A DNA stretch of 43,834 nucleotides from CAYHGV01 sp964356135 (GCA_964356135.1 CAYHGV010000007.1:1-43834); one strand, 5' to 3'; positions 16,327 through 24,821 are shown, numbered from the stretch's first letter. Made by a program: numbers and translations. Notes: a model not told the origin generated them from the letters alone.

Positions 16327-16752
16327 TTATGGTTGTTTTGTGCCAACCTCTTTTCCCACGAGGCTGTCTCCGTAGGCAATCCATCTTCCATCCAGTTTTC
16401 CCGGACTGATTTTATAAACCGCCGCCCGGGGTTTGGCTTTTGGAAAATAGGTCACCGAAAGAACGCTGTCTTCCTTAAGACCGACCCCCGAAAATTTGAT
16501 ATCGCCTGCCTGCCACATGGCACTGAATATCTCACCTTTCTTTTGTAAATCGAGAGTTCCGGTATAGGGAGTGCCGTCCGGGTTTAGTCCCTCGACTCGA
16601 TAGCTTCCTTCGACCGTGGGTTCAACTGCTGTCGCTGGCTTCGCGGTAGTCGCTGGCGCAGGCTTCGACTTACGCCGGTCTTTTTCTACCCGATAGATCA
16701 ACAACCCGGCAAGCAATATGAGAATAACTACCAGCAGTGCCCTACTTCGCAT
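16327..16752 (-). CDS. Membrane-anchored small protein of unknown function
   Basis: 141 residues: one N-terminal transmembrane segment (LLVVILILLAGLLIY), a Pro/Ala/Lys/Thr-rich linker, then a beta-rich domain from about residue 48 (GSYRVEGLNPDGTPYTGTL ... FSGVGLKEDSVLSVTYF). This resembles repeats seen in uncharacterised secreted proteins that pair G-x-Y-x-V-x-G with later G-x-G strands. I do not recognise a function. ATG with AAAGGAGG. Its own promoter is at 16815-16842; the LVIVD gene follows. Confidence 0.7.
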   Translation of the reverse strand: MRSRALLVVILILLAGLLIYRVEKDRRKSKPAPATTAKPATAVEPTVEGSYRVEGLNPDGTPYTGTLDLQKKGEIFSAMWQAGDIKFSGVGLKEDSVLSVTYFPKAKPRAAVYKISPGKLDGRWIAYGDSLVGKEVGTKQP

Positions 16753-16814
16753 ACTACCTCCTTTTGAGTTTCTGAGGACTGTATCAACCTGTTCGAAAAT
16801 CCTGCCATCAACCG

Positions 16815-16842
16815 ACTATAATACTCTGATAGACTTTGTCAA
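16815..16842 (-). promoter_or_regulatory. Promoter of the 141-residue protein / LVIVD operon
   Basis: Minus strand TTGACA (16837-16842), 16-bp spacer, TATAGT (16815-16820). The leader of about 55 nt carries a normal Shine-Dalgarno. Confidence 0.7.
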
Positions 16843-16860
16843 GAACAATAAAGAAAAAAG

Positions 16861-17127
16861 TTTCAACCACAGAAGGCTGAGAAAGCCAAGAGAGTTACTA
16901 CTCAGTGCACAAAGTACTTTACATTGGCATGGATGTATGCGTATATTATACGCATGAAACACATCGATTTTCGTGCTCTGGCTCCTCACGAAACGCATGT
17001 CCGCTATGCAGCAGTGTAAAGTATTTCATGCTCCCCTTAGTAATTATTAAACCCGTAAGAATATTCTTCTATTTCTTCTTCTTCCAAGGCAAAATTTTTC
17101 TTTGTGCTCTTTGTGGTGAAATATTTT
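16861..17127. repeat. Palindromic intergenic element with ACCACA-type outer arms
   Basis: The left end TTTCAACCACAGAAGGC and the right end CTTTGTGGTGAAAT form imperfect inverted arms of the ACCACA / TTTGTGGT type seen elsewhere in the window. Between them lies the structured core described at 16912-17026. A long plus-strand frame across this region runs on into the antisense of the signal peptidase gene and is not believed. Confidence 0.5.
16912..17026 (+). ncRNA. Candidate structured RNA (three-stem fold)
   Basis: The outer stem pairs 16912-16926 (AAGTACTTTACATTG) with 17012-17026 (CAGTGTAAAGTATTT): 15 pairs in which two are G-U on the plus strand but would be A-C mismatches on the minus strand. 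This points to a plus-strand transcript. Inside are a 9-1-9 palindrome (16937-16955, ATGCGTATA / TATACGCAT) and a 7-bp hairpin (16969-16975 with 16987-16993, TTTCGTG / CACGAAA). No promoter was found for it. It could equally be a mobile-element remnant. Confidence 0.35.
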
Positions 17128-17129
17128 CT

Positions 17130-17906
17130 TTAACGAATCAGCCGGCCGATCCGGTCCCACTTGATACCGCCCGGACCCAAATAAAAATAGATAATCAGCG
17201 CCTGCCCTTTGATGAGCTTCTTCTCCAACGGCCCCCAGAACCGGCCATCCGACGAATTGTCCCGATTATCGCCCATCGCCATCACGCACCCGGCCGGCAC
17301 CACCACCGGCCCAAAATTGTCCCGGATACTGCCGCCCACCTCCGGATTGTCCAAAAAATTTCTTTGTTCCCACTGGGACTGGTATTCCGGTTGGGGCAGG
17401 ACCAGTGCCTCAAACACTCGCGGGTCTTTATGCACGACATAGGGTTCATATCTGGGCTTGCCGTTGATATACAGCATCTTATTGCGCATCTCAACCGTAT
17501 CGCCCTCGACCGCAACGCAGCGTTTGATAAAATTCCTCGGTGCATACCACCGAAACCAGTGGCGGGTCTTATCCCAGTAAATCGGCAGCAACGGAAACCA
17601 CCTGGGGAAAAATCGAACGTAGTTATTTCCCGGTTGGGGCGAGTCCGGGTCGACCGGATAACGAAAGATAATAATTTCACCCGGTTTCGGTGACTTGATC
17701 TTAACAATATCCTTGGTCGTAAACGGTAGCTTTATCCCGTAGATAAACTTATTGACCAGCAGCATATCACCATTGAGCAACGTATCTTCCATTGAACCGG
17801 AAGGAATGCGAAATGCTTCGATGATGAATGCCCGGATCACTAATACGATAAGGATAACCGGTCCCCAGGACCGGATGAAACGCACCGTTCGTTCTTTAAA
17901 AGTCAT
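17130..17906 (-). CDS. lepB: Signal peptidase I
   Basis: 258 residues, one N-terminal transmembrane segment (VILIVLVIRAFIIEAF). Box B is RIPSGSMEDTL with nucleophile Ser38; the general base is Lys128 in FIKRCVAVEGD (box D); box E is GDNRDNSSDGRFWGP. These are the Ser/Lys dyad and boxes of bacterial type I signal peptidase, which removes signal peptides on the outer face of the inner membrane. This fits the many exported proteins here. An aromatic-rich insert (about residues 96-125) precedes Lys128 and is shared with the paralogue at 18878-19696. The start ATG is 8 nt after a -10 box, so the mRNA is probably leaderless. Confidence 0.93.
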   Translation of the reverse strand: MTFKERTVRFIRSWGPVILIVLVIRAFIIEAFRIPSGSMEDTLLNGDMLLVNKFIYGIKLPFTTKDIVKIKSPKPGEIIIFRYPVDPDSPQPGNNYVRFFPRWFPLLPIYWDKTRHWFRWYAPRNFIKRCVAVEGDTVEMRNKMLYINGKPRYEPYVVHKDPRVFEALVLPQPEYQSQWEQRNFLDNPEVGGSIRDNFGPVVVPAGCVMAMGDNRDNSSDGRFWGPLEKKLIKGQALIIYFYLGPGGIKWDRIGRLIR

Positions 17907-17914
17907 TGTTGATA

Positions 17915-17943
17915 AGTATATCTTGTGAGGCAGAGAAAGTCAA
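17915..17943 (-). promoter_or_regulatory. Leaderless-type promoter of lepB
   Basis: Minus strand TTGACT (17938-17943), 17-bp spacer, TATACT (17915-17920). The ATG (17906) begins 8 nt after the -10 box. Confidence 0.65.
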
Positions 17944-17953
17944 GATGACGCCA

Positions 17954-18010
17954 GTGTAGTGTCTTCTCAATACCTTCACAAATCTCTAAGAAATATTGGA
18001 GACACTACAC
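17954..18010. repeat. Long inverted repeat upstream of lepB
   Basis: GTGTAGTGTCT (17954-17964) pairs perfectly with 18000-18010. CAATA (17968-17972) pairs with TATTG (17994-17998), leaving a loop of about 21 nt. It lies between the stop of the MutY-like gene and the lepB promoter; no T-run follows on either side. Confidence 0.65.
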
Positions 18011-18018
18011 TATAGTAT

Positions 18019-18840
18019 TCAGACAATCCCCCACTTCTGTCCTGTAATCTTCACCAAATCTTCTTTTTTTAGTTGTGATAAAACGGCCCGCAGTCTCTTC
18101 TCGGAGAGATTGGTTGCGGCTTTGATCTGCAAAAAGGTGAGATTTTTTCTCGTCAAGACCTTAACCAACAAACCCCGGGTCTGTCGGTTCGAACCCTCAA
18201 ATCGGGCCTGGGTCGTATGATGCGCGCTCCGGCGTGACGGATTCGGATATTTTTTCTTAAGCATCGCACCGTAGTCCATCAGAGCAAAAAACCAGGTGCG
18301 CGGATTATTTGTATCCAGTGTCTGCTGAAGCAACGGCCGCAGTACCGTATCCGTCACTCGTCTCCGCCGTCCACCGAAGAAATGGATAAAAACGGTACGA
18401 ATATTCGTCTCGATAAAAACGGTTGGCAGGTTGAATGCAAACGCCTGTACTGCGCACGCGGTCGTCTCACCAATGCCCGGTAGTGAAACGAGGCTCTCGA
18501 TATCACGCGGCACCCGACCGCTAAAACGATTTTGAATCACCTCCGCTGTCCGCTTGAGTGCCAGCGCCCGGCGGTTATAGCCGAGACCGCTCCACACCCG
18601 AAGCACGTTTCGTAACCGCGACCGAGCCAGCACCCGAACCGTCGGGAACCGCCGTATGAATTTTCGATATTTGGTCATAACCCGCGCAACCTGCGTCTGC
18701 TGGAGCATCACCTCCGAAACGAGGATGGAGTATGGGTTCCGCGTTTTTCGCCAGGGCAAATCGTTCCTGCCGTACCGGCGGTAATATCCATAGACGGTCT
18801 GTTGAAATCTATTGATTTGTTTATTGGTTAGCCGCTTCAT
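18019..18840 (-). CDS. MutY-like HhH-GPD DNA glycosylase lacking the Fe-S cluster
   Basis: 273 residues. The N-terminal part is MutY-like: LPWRKTRNPYSILVSEVMLQ (E43 matches the catalytic Glu), WSGLGYNRRA, and the HhH hairpin LPGIGETTACAVQAFAF. At the place of the catalytic Asp (LDGN in E. coli MutY) it has FIETN with Glu144. The four Cys that bind the 4Fe-4S cluster are all absent after DYGAMLKKKYPNPSRRSAHH. The C-terminus looks like a winged helix (LTFLQIKAATNLSEKRLRAV), not the usual 8-oxoG recognition domain. It is probably a base-excision glycosylase of a divergent subfamily; substrate A:8-oxoG is unproven. It starts 37 bp after the second lepB. Confidence 0.78.
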   Translation of the reverse strand: MKRLTNKQINRFQQTVYGYYRRYGRNDLPWRKTRNPYSILVSEVMLQQTQVARVMTKYRKFIRRFPTVRVLARSRLRNVLRVWSGLGYNRRALALKRTAEVIQNRFSGRVPRDIESLVSLPGIGETTACAVQAFAFNLPTVFIETNIRTVFIHFFGGRRRRVTDTVLRPLLQQTLDTNNPRTWFFALMDYGAMLKKKYPNPSRRSAHHTTQARFEGSNRQTRGLLVKVLTRKNLTFLQIKAATNLSEKRLRAVLSQLKKEDLVKITGQKWGIV

Positions 18841-18877
18841 TATTTTTCCTCGACGTATCTGTGGTTTACTATCGGTT

Positions 18878-19696
18878 CTACCGGATAAGCCGGCCGATCC
18901 GGTTCCACTTGATACCGCCCGGACCCAAATAAAAATAGATGATCAGCGCCTGACCTTTGATGAACCGTGCAGGCAGTGGCCCCCAGAACCGGCTATCCGC
19001 CGAATTGTCCCGATTGTCACCCATCGCCATCACACTTCCCGGGGGCACGACCACCGGCCCGAAATTGTCCCGTACCCCCCAACCGACCTCCCAGTCGTCA
19101 TAAAACGACCGCTGCTCCCATCGCCGCTGGTATTCTTCGACTGTCAACGTCAACCCTTCAAACATCCGGTTGTCCTTATGCACCACATAGGGTTCATATT
19201 TGGGTTTGCCGTTGACATACAGCATCTTATTGCGCATCTCAACCGTATCACCCTCAACCGCAACGCAGCGTTTGATCAAATTCTTCGGTGCATACCACTT
19301 AAACCAGTGGCGGGTCTTATCCCAGTAGAGCGGAAACAGCGGGAACCATTTGGGGAAGAATCGCAGATAGTTTTCTTCCGGCTGGGGCCAATCCGGTTCA
19401 GCCGGATGACGGAACACGATGATCTCGCCGACCTGTGGTGTGTGGACTTTAATAATATCTCTGGTGGTGAAGGGAATTTTGACCCCATAAATAAACCAGT
19501 TCACCAGCAGCATATCGCCGTTAAAGAGGGTATCCTCCATCGAATCGGAGGGAATCCGAAACGACTCGACAATAAACGACCGGCAGAAGATCACGACGAG
19601 AATCACCGGTCCCCACGACCGGATGAATCGCTTCAGCTTCTCTTTAAAACTTCTCTTGGGAATGCTCAAAACAATCCCGGGTGAAGTCGGCGCCAT
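18878..19696 (-). CDS. lepB: Second signal peptidase I paralogue
   Basis: 272 residues, strongly similar along its whole length to the peptidase at 17130-17906; both end ALIIYFYLGPGGIKWxRIGRLIR, with one variable position. Nucleophile Ser52 is in RIPSDSME, the base is Lys142 (LIKRCVAVEGD), and box E is GDNRDNSADSRFWGP. All catalytic features are intact, so both copies should be active. The start ATG at 19696 adds 14 residues relative to its paralogue; a TTG a few codons in is possible. It lies 90 bp downstream of the TspO-like gene and directly upstream of the MutY-like gene. Confidence 0.92.
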   Translation of the reverse strand: MAPTSPGIVLSIPKRSFKEKLKRFIRSWGPVILVVIFCRSFIVESFRIPSDSMEDTLFNGDMLLVNWFIYGVKIPFTTRDIIKVHTPQVGEIIVFRHPAEPDWPQPEENYLRFFPKWFPLFPLYWDKTRHWFKWYAPKNLIKRCVAVEGDTVEMRNKMLYVNGKPKYEPYVVHKDNRMFEGLTLTVEEYQRRWEQRSFYDDWEVGWGVRDNFGPVVVPPGSVMAMGDNRDNSADSRFWGPLPARFIKGQALIIYFYLGPGGIKWNRIGRLIR

Positions 19697-19785
19697 CGTT
19701 ATGACCGGCCGGATATTCGTATTCGCTGCTTACTCATCTTCGGATGGCGATAGTTACCGGCGAAGTCCGACAATCGAAGTCACCG

Positions 19786-20577
19786 TTAATAGACTTTCCG
19801 CCGGACAAGCTGGATAACCGACCCGACCGCGACCAGCGCGATTCCCGCGATCGCCGCCGCAACGATGACCGCAACCGGCTGCAGGTCAACCGTCAGCCGC
19901 TTGATCAGGATCCCTAAAAACGCCCAGATGATCACCAGACCGTAGAAAATATCCCGACGGAAAAAAACTGTCGCCAATCCGAGCACGACGCCGACCGCCA
20001 TCACCAGCACCGTCCAGAACGGTTCGCTCAAGCCGAATCGGTGCCAGTTGAAATGAACGAGCAGCGCGGTCAGGTTGGCGATCGTCGCAACCGTTATCCA
20101 GCCGAGATAGATGCTGAATGGTAGATGAACCAGGTATCGTTCGGATCGTGATGCCGATGACCGGCCGACATTTAATCGGAGATAGATCGCAATCAGAGAA
20201 GCGAGCAGAATGAACATCAGGACAATCGAGGAAAACAGCGCCTCGTAGTGCCAGGCGAAAATCCAGCCGAGATTGGCGAGTGCAGTGATGAAGAAAAATA
20301 TGCCAATCGTTTCCATAAACGACCGGCCGCCCGTATCTTTCCTGAACGAATAGACCAGCTGGTAGACGATGAAGATTGCCAGGAGAATATAGATGACGCC
20401 CCAGATCGAAAAGGTCAGCGGTGCGGGAACGAACAGATTCGGATATTGATCGGCAAGCTGCCCGGTCGTCTTATGATTGAGCGGTAGCGCATTTGCCAGC
20501 CCGTTGACGACGATCGTGCCCAGAAAGCCAACGAGATTCAGAATCGATAAAAAAATTCGTGGTTTATTTCTTTCCAT
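19786..20577 (-). CDS. TspO/MBR-related membrane protein
   Basis: 263 residues with about seven hydrophobic segments. Early NGLANALPLN and FVPAPLTFSIWGVIYILLA match the TspO/MBR-like tryptophan-rich group, as do NLGWIFAWHYEALFSS and LPFSIYLGWITVATIAN. It is longer than classical TspO (about 160 residues) and belongs to the extended two-part group. TspO proteins bind porphyrins and act in stress signalling; the ligand here is unknown. ATG with AGGAGG and a good promoter at 20595-20623. Confidence 0.75.
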   Translation of the reverse strand: MERNKPRIFLSILNLVGFLGTIVVNGLANALPLNHKTTGQLADQYPNLFVPAPLTFSIWGVIYILLAIFIVYQLVYSFRKDTGGRSFMETIGIFFFITALANLGWIFAWHYEALFSSIVLMFILLASLIAIYLRLNVGRSSASRSERYLVHLPFSIYLGWITVATIANLTALLVHFNWHRFGLSEPFWTVLVMAVGVVLGLATVFFRRDIFYGLVIIWAFLGILIKRLTVDLQPVAVIVAAAIAGIALVAVGSVIQLVRRKVY

Positions 20578-20594
20578 AAGATTCCTCCTGCCTG

Positions 20595-20623
20595 ACTGTA
20601 GTAAACCGTCAGAGAGAAGTCAA
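20595..20623 (-). promoter_or_regulatory. Promoter of the TspO-like / lepB2 / MutY-like operon
   Basis: Minus strand TTGACT (20618-20623), 17-bp spacer, TACAGT (20595-20600). Followed by a short leader with AGGAGG. Confidence 0.6.
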
Positions 20624-20760
20624 GACTGTACTATGATGAACCGGCCGCAACCGTGGGAACGGATTTGCCCCATCGTCTATTTCTTAGTATGCCGTGTCTT
20701 GCATGGTTGAAGTTACTAATAGGAGTAGTTTATATTTTAAATCATGTCTGTTTGAATTAT

Positions 20761-20909
20761 CATTGCGTTATGCGCAGCATCCGTTGAGCGTAGCGAAACG
20801 ACCCCGATTTACCTGTCCGCCGCTTCGCTTTGGCAGGCGGGTCGGGGCGAAGCAATCCCATCCCGAACAAATTAAAAAGATTGCTTCGTCGTTTACACTC
20901 CTCGCAATG
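20761..20909. repeat. Imperfect inverted repeat, CATTGCG...GAAGCAATC type
   Basis: The left arm CATTGCG at 20761 with a later GCGAAGCAATC (about 20846) faces GATTGCTTCGTCG (20879 onward) and CGCAATG (20903-20909). The 510-bp gap holds no gene; it also contains a CCGCTTCGC / GGCAGGCGG block and, on its right, decayed TTTGTG-type repeats (20981 and 21038). Similar CATTGCGA/GCAATC palindromes are common dispersed elements in environmental genomes (recalled, not checked). Confidence 0.55.
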
Positions 20910-21088
20910 ACACCGTTCCTTCAGCAGGAAGCCTAAGTGTCAAACATTTTCTGCTTTCCGTAGGTTAGTCTCTTTATGCTCTTTGTGTGCCCGGTTAGAT
21001 ATCCATTTTTTACAGATAATGGTATCTAATGGGGAGCCTTGTGGTTCAAATTATTTTTTTCTTCTTGAATCGGAATAGCCGGATTCTC

Positions 21089-21700
21089 TTATTTTCGAAA
21101 CGACACCAAGCCGGCGGCTTCCGTTATCCAGTATTGGGCGACGAGCAGCAATCCACCGCCGACGATAATGATACCCACAACCATCGGCCGGGTGACGGCG
21201 AAGGGTAAGTTCAACAGAACTCGAATATCAGCGCCCGATTGATAGCTCAACGCCAGGAATGCGGATACGCAACTAACCCCGGCAATAACCGCTACCGTGA
21301 AATAGGCTACGTTTCGCAGCTCTTTTAAAAATGCCGGACGAGTGAGTGCGTGATAGCTACTCCGCCGTGCGATAAAGATTCCGGCACAGATACCGTTGAG
21401 GACGTTACACACCGGCACCCCCATAAAAAATCCAAATACCCCAAGGGTATAAAACATATAAACGGGAATAACCCAGTGGAGTTTCCAGTCAAATGCCCTG
21501 ACCACCCATCGTTTTAGAAACAGTAGATCAACAATAACCCCCACCCCGAAACCTGCTACCGCCACTATCAAGACCTGGTTCTCTTTAAGGAACGGTAAGC
21601 TTCCCCACCACCCCGCCAGCAACAAAATGACCGGCGCAATCGGGCCAATGACCAGAAATAAAAATATCCGGTCAAATCGCTTGAGCATGTTTACCCACAA
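21089..21700 (-). CDS. Integral membrane protein of unknown function
   Basis: 203 residues with about six transmembrane segments (FLFLVIGPIAPVILLLAGWW, VLIVAVAGFGVGVIVDLLFL, VIPVYMFYTLGVFGFFMGVP and others). Polar loops are short and no catalytic or transport motif is evident. The start is TTG 21700, which has GGAAGGA about 8 nt upstream; an ATG at 21688 is an alternative. It stands alone between intergenic repeats and the PQQ-repeat lipoprotein. Confidence 0.65.
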   Translation of the reverse strand: MWVNMLKRFDRIFLFLVIGPIAPVILLLAGWWGSLPFLKENQVLIVAVAGFGVGVIVDLLFLKRWVVRAFDWKLHWVIPVYMFYTLGVFGFFMGVPVCNVLNGICAGIFIARRSSYHALTRPAFLKELRNVAYFTVAVIAGVSCVSAFLALSYQSGADIRVLLNLPFAVTRPMVVGIIIVGGGLLLVAQYWITEAAGLVSFRK

Positions 21701-21840
21701 TGTTAATTCCTTCCCTCTCGGTCTGGCGTGCTGTTAAAAATCTAGGTTGTCACCCGATTCCCCATACATTTCTTTAGAATTTCAAAAACGTCAGTTTTAG
21801 CAAGAGCCGAAGAAAGCGAAATGCTCGTGCAAGGTTGTCA

Positions 21841-24765
21841 TCATGGCCCCCCATACCTGCCAGTATTCTTATTATCATGCCTAAACTTCGGCCATGAGCT
21901 GCTGGAAAGACCTTTTGAAGAACTGGTTATAGCATAAAGATAATCATCATATGACCCCACATAGATAGTGCCATCCGAGCCGGCGGCTGGGTTAGAAGAA
22001 CCTACATAATACCCTGTCTGGTAGCGCCACTTGAGCAAACCTAAAGGATTGATGGCGTAAAGGTAGTAGTCAGCTGACCCTACGTATATGATGCCGTCCG
22101 AACCGATGGTCGGGGGAGCAGTTACACAATACCCTGTCTGGTAGCGCCACTTGAGCGAACCTGAAGGATTGATGGCGTAAAGATAATTATCCATTGAACC
22201 TACGTATATGGTACCGTCCGGTCCTATAGCCGGAGAAGTAAAATCACCGCCGCCCGACTCATAGTACCATTTGAGTGAACCTGAAGGATTGATGGCGTAA
22301 AGGGAGTAGAATGATGAGATATATATGGTGCCGTCCGAACCGATTGCTGGGCCTGATAAAGATACCCCATTCGCTGCATGATAGAACCACTTGAGCGTAC
22401 CTGAAGGACTAATAGCATAAAGGTAATTTGATCCTACGTATATGGTGCCGTCCGAACCGATGGCTGGGGAACCTACGAACCACTCTGTCTGGTAGCGCCA
22501 CTTGAGCGTACCTGAAGGATTGATGGCATAGAGGTAGACGTCATTTGAACCTACGTATATGGTGCCGTCCGAACCGATGGCTGGGGAATATACATCCCCC
22601 CCTGTCTGGTAGCGCCACTTGAGCGAACCTGAAGGATTGATGGCGTAAAGATAATTATCCATTGAACCTACGTATATGGTACCGTCCGGTCCTATAGCCG
22701 GAGAAGTAAAATCACCGCCGCCCGACTCATAGTACCATTTGAGTGAACCTGAAGGATTGATGGCGTAAAGGGAGTAGAATGATGAGATATATATGGTGCC
22801 GTCCGAACCGATTGCTGGGCCTGATAAAGATACCCCATTCGCTGCATGATAGAACCACTTGAGCGTACCTGAAGGACTAATAGCATAAAGGTAATTTGAT
22901 CCTACGTATATGGTGCCGTCCGAACCGATGGCTGGGGAACCTACGAACCACTCTGTCTGGTAGCGCCACTTGAGCGTACCTGAAGGATTGATGGCATAGA
23001 GGTAGACGTCATTTGAACCTACGTATATGGTGCCGTCCGAACCGATGGCTGGGGAATATACATCCCCCCCTGTCTGGTAGCGCCACTTGAGCGTACCTGA
23101 AGGATTGATGGCGTAAAGGTAGCCGTCATCTGAGCTTACGTATATAGTGCCGTCCGAACTGATGGCTGGGGAATATACATCCCCCCCTGTCTGGTAGCGC
23201 CACTTGAGCGTGCCTTCATCGCCACCGCTTCCAATTACAATTGATGCGGCGGCTGAAACTTCCGACTCTGCACCGTGCTCATCCTTCGCAGATGCCATAA
23301 CATAATAGGTCTTTGGTGTCGAATAGGTGTAAGTCATAGAGCCGCTTGCTCCACTTGGAACGAAAGAAGTCCAGGATGAAAGTTCGTTATTACCCCAACT
23401 AAATTGGTAGGCAACCTCGTCGCCATCTGGGTCTGTGGTACTCGCTACGAATGTTACAGGTTCACCAACTAATGCAGAAGAAGGTCCTGATGGGACTGAT
23501 GGCCTATTTGGTACGGTGTTGGGCTCATCTAAGTTAATCAAGGCATTCCTTACATCAAGGAAAGTGTAGTCGAACTCCGCTATAGCCCAGCTAAGTATTT
23601 CGATCTTGAATCCAACCCCTGCGGAAATACCCAAGCCAAGCTCGTAATTGAATGGAGGGTATGAAACGGTGCTATAATCGTAAGGTTTGACGTAGATGCT
23701 TGGTCCTGCAACACCATAGATTTTGGTGTCAAGGCTCGCTTTGAGGAAGGCCTTTAAATCTGCGACCACCCCTACAGATGGGCCTGAGCCGAAGTAGGCT
23801 ACGCCACCATAAGTTTTCTCCTCAGCGGTTTGCCACTTACCGTTTGAATATATTGCTCCATACTTGTTGGTAAGGGTTAGGTAAAGATCGTTGGCAATCT
23901 CACAACTAGTATTAAGCGATAGCGTTGCACCCAGGCCTGCGTAGACTCCAAGTTCAAACAGAAAAACTATAGGCACTGGTCCAGCCATTATAACAATCTT
24001 GCCAAAAGGAATTGTTTTCAGTTTCTGTTCGATATCTTTGCTTATGGACTGCTCCAAACCTAACTTGACTCCCTTGAACTCAACAATGTCTTCTGAGCTG
24101 GCTACTGTCTTAAACTCAACAACTTTGGCATCCTCGACATCCAACTTCACGTCCACATCAATCGACTTGCATAAAACGAGTTGATCTATGTTCAAGTAAG
24201 CTGCCACTGTACCCCCATTCTTGATCTCCACTCGAACACTGTCGAAGTGAATCGCGATGTCAAAGTCATTGGGTGAGGGCTTTACCTCACCTCCACCTGA
24301 AGTTACTGTCATGCGGTATTGCTTACCGTCTTCTGCTGTAAAAGTTGTATCTAAGAATAAAGGTTTAAACTGCGCAGAGCTTGCTGAGAGGGGAAAAACC
24401 GTATCTACATGACATTCTATAACCGCGTCGGTGAGCGCTGCTTGGTCAGTAATCACAATTAAAGTGTTATCACTGGTTGATGTTGATTTAACCTTTTTTA
24501 GATAACCGTCGCCGCTTTTTCCAATCAGGATATCACCCGTTTTGAATTGAGGGATAGCTGCAGCGGATTTGTATGAAAAGATTAAGCTGTCGCCATTGAA
24601 TTCAACTTGATTGAGACCGGCGTTATCTTCAGGGAATTTAGTGTTTTCTTTAAGAATTATCTCTCCGTTCGTGGGACCTCTGCAACTTAAAACAAGAACG
24701 AACGAAACCAATAAAGTTGATAGAAACGCTAAACGAATTTTTGCACTTGTAACCTCGTCTTTCAT
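21841..24765 (-). CDS. Lipoprotein with PKD domain and 11 PQQ-type repeats
   Basis: 974 residues. The signal peptide ends LVLSC, a good lipobox. Residues about 35-410 are a beta-rich region I do not recognise. Residues about 415-515 form a PKD-like domain (DPDGDEVAYQFSWGN, TYYVMASAKDEHGAESEVS). From about 520 to the end there are eleven repeats of about 39 residues, G(T/S)LKWRYQTG-x-V-x-S-PAIGSDGTIYVGS-x(4)-YAINPS. Repeats 2-5 and 6-9 are exact copies (see 22132-23093). Without that duplication there would be seven blades. It is probably a surface propeller; its ligand is unknown. ATG with GAAGGGGG and a promoter at 24794-24821. Confidence 0.88.
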   Translation of the reverse strand: MKDEVTSAKIRLAFLSTLLVSFVLVLSCRGPTNGEIILKENTKFPEDNAGLNQVEFNGDSLIFSYKSAAAIPQFKTGDILIGKSGDGYLKKVKSTSTSDNTLIVITDQAALTDAVIECHVDTVFPLSASSAQFKPLFLDTTFTAEDGKQYRMTVTSGGGEVKPSPNDFDIAIHFDSVRVEIKNGGTVAAYLNIDQLVLCKSIDVDVKLDVEDAKVVEFKTVASSEDIVEFKGVKLGLEQSISKDIEQKLKTIPFGKIVIMAGPVPIVFLFELGVYAGLGATLSLNTSCEIANDLYLTLTNKYGAIYSNGKWQTAEEKTYGGVAYFGSGPSVGVVADLKAFLKASLDTKIYGVAGPSIYVKPYDYSTVSYPPFNYELGLGISAGVGFKIEILSWAIAEFDYTFLDVRNALINLDEPNTVPNRPSVPSGPSSALVGEPVTFVASTTDPDGDEVAYQFSWGNNELSSWTSFVPSGASGSMTYTYSTPKTYYVMASAKDEHGAESEVSAAASIVIGSGGDEGTLKWRYQTGGDVYSPAISSDGTIYVSSDDGYLYAINPSGTLKWRYQTGGDVYSPAIGSDGTIYVGSNDVYLYAINPSGTLKWRYQTEWFVGSPAIGSDGTIYVGSNYLYAISPSGTLKWFYHAANGVSLSGPAIGSDGTIYISSFYSLYAINPSGSLKWYYESGGGDFTSPAIGPDGTIYVGSMDNYLYAINPSGSLKWRYQTGGDVYSPAIGSDGTIYVGSNDVYLYAINPSGTLKWRYQTEWFVGSPAIGSDGTIYVGSNYLYAISPSGTLKWFYHAANGVSLSGPAIGSDGTIYISSFYSLYAINPSGSLKWYYESGGGDFTSPAIGPDGTIYVGSMDNYLYAINPSGSLKWRYQTGYCVTAPPTIGSDGIIYVGSADYYLYAINPLGLLKWRYQTGYYVGSSNPAAGSDGTIYVGSYDDYLYAITSSSKGLSSSSWPKFRHDNKNTGRYGGP
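22132..23093 (-). repeat. Perfect 468-bp tandem duplication inside the PQQ-repeat gene
   Basis: The segment starting at 22132 is repeated from 22600 with a 468-bp shift. I compared both copies base by base and found no difference until about 22625 versus 23093 (GAGCGA versus GAGCGT). 468 bp is exactly 156 codons, four propeller repeats, so the frame is kept. Confidence 0.9.
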
Positions 24766-24793
24766 TGCATACCCCCTTCAAGTTGTACTGCTA

Positions 24794-24821
24794 ATGATAG
24801 CCACTAGGTTTTATTTGTCAA
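24794..24821 (-). promoter_or_regulatory. Promoter of the PQQ-repeat lipoprotein
   Basis: Minus strand TTGACA (24816-24821), 16-bp spacer, TATCAT (24794-24799). The leader is about 20 nt with GAAGGGGGT. Confidence 0.65.

Noticed and set aside
16905..17693. 262-codon plus-strand frame
   Set aside because: Most of it is antisense to the clear signal peptidase I gene and the N-terminal part lies in palindromic repeat DNA; no SD.
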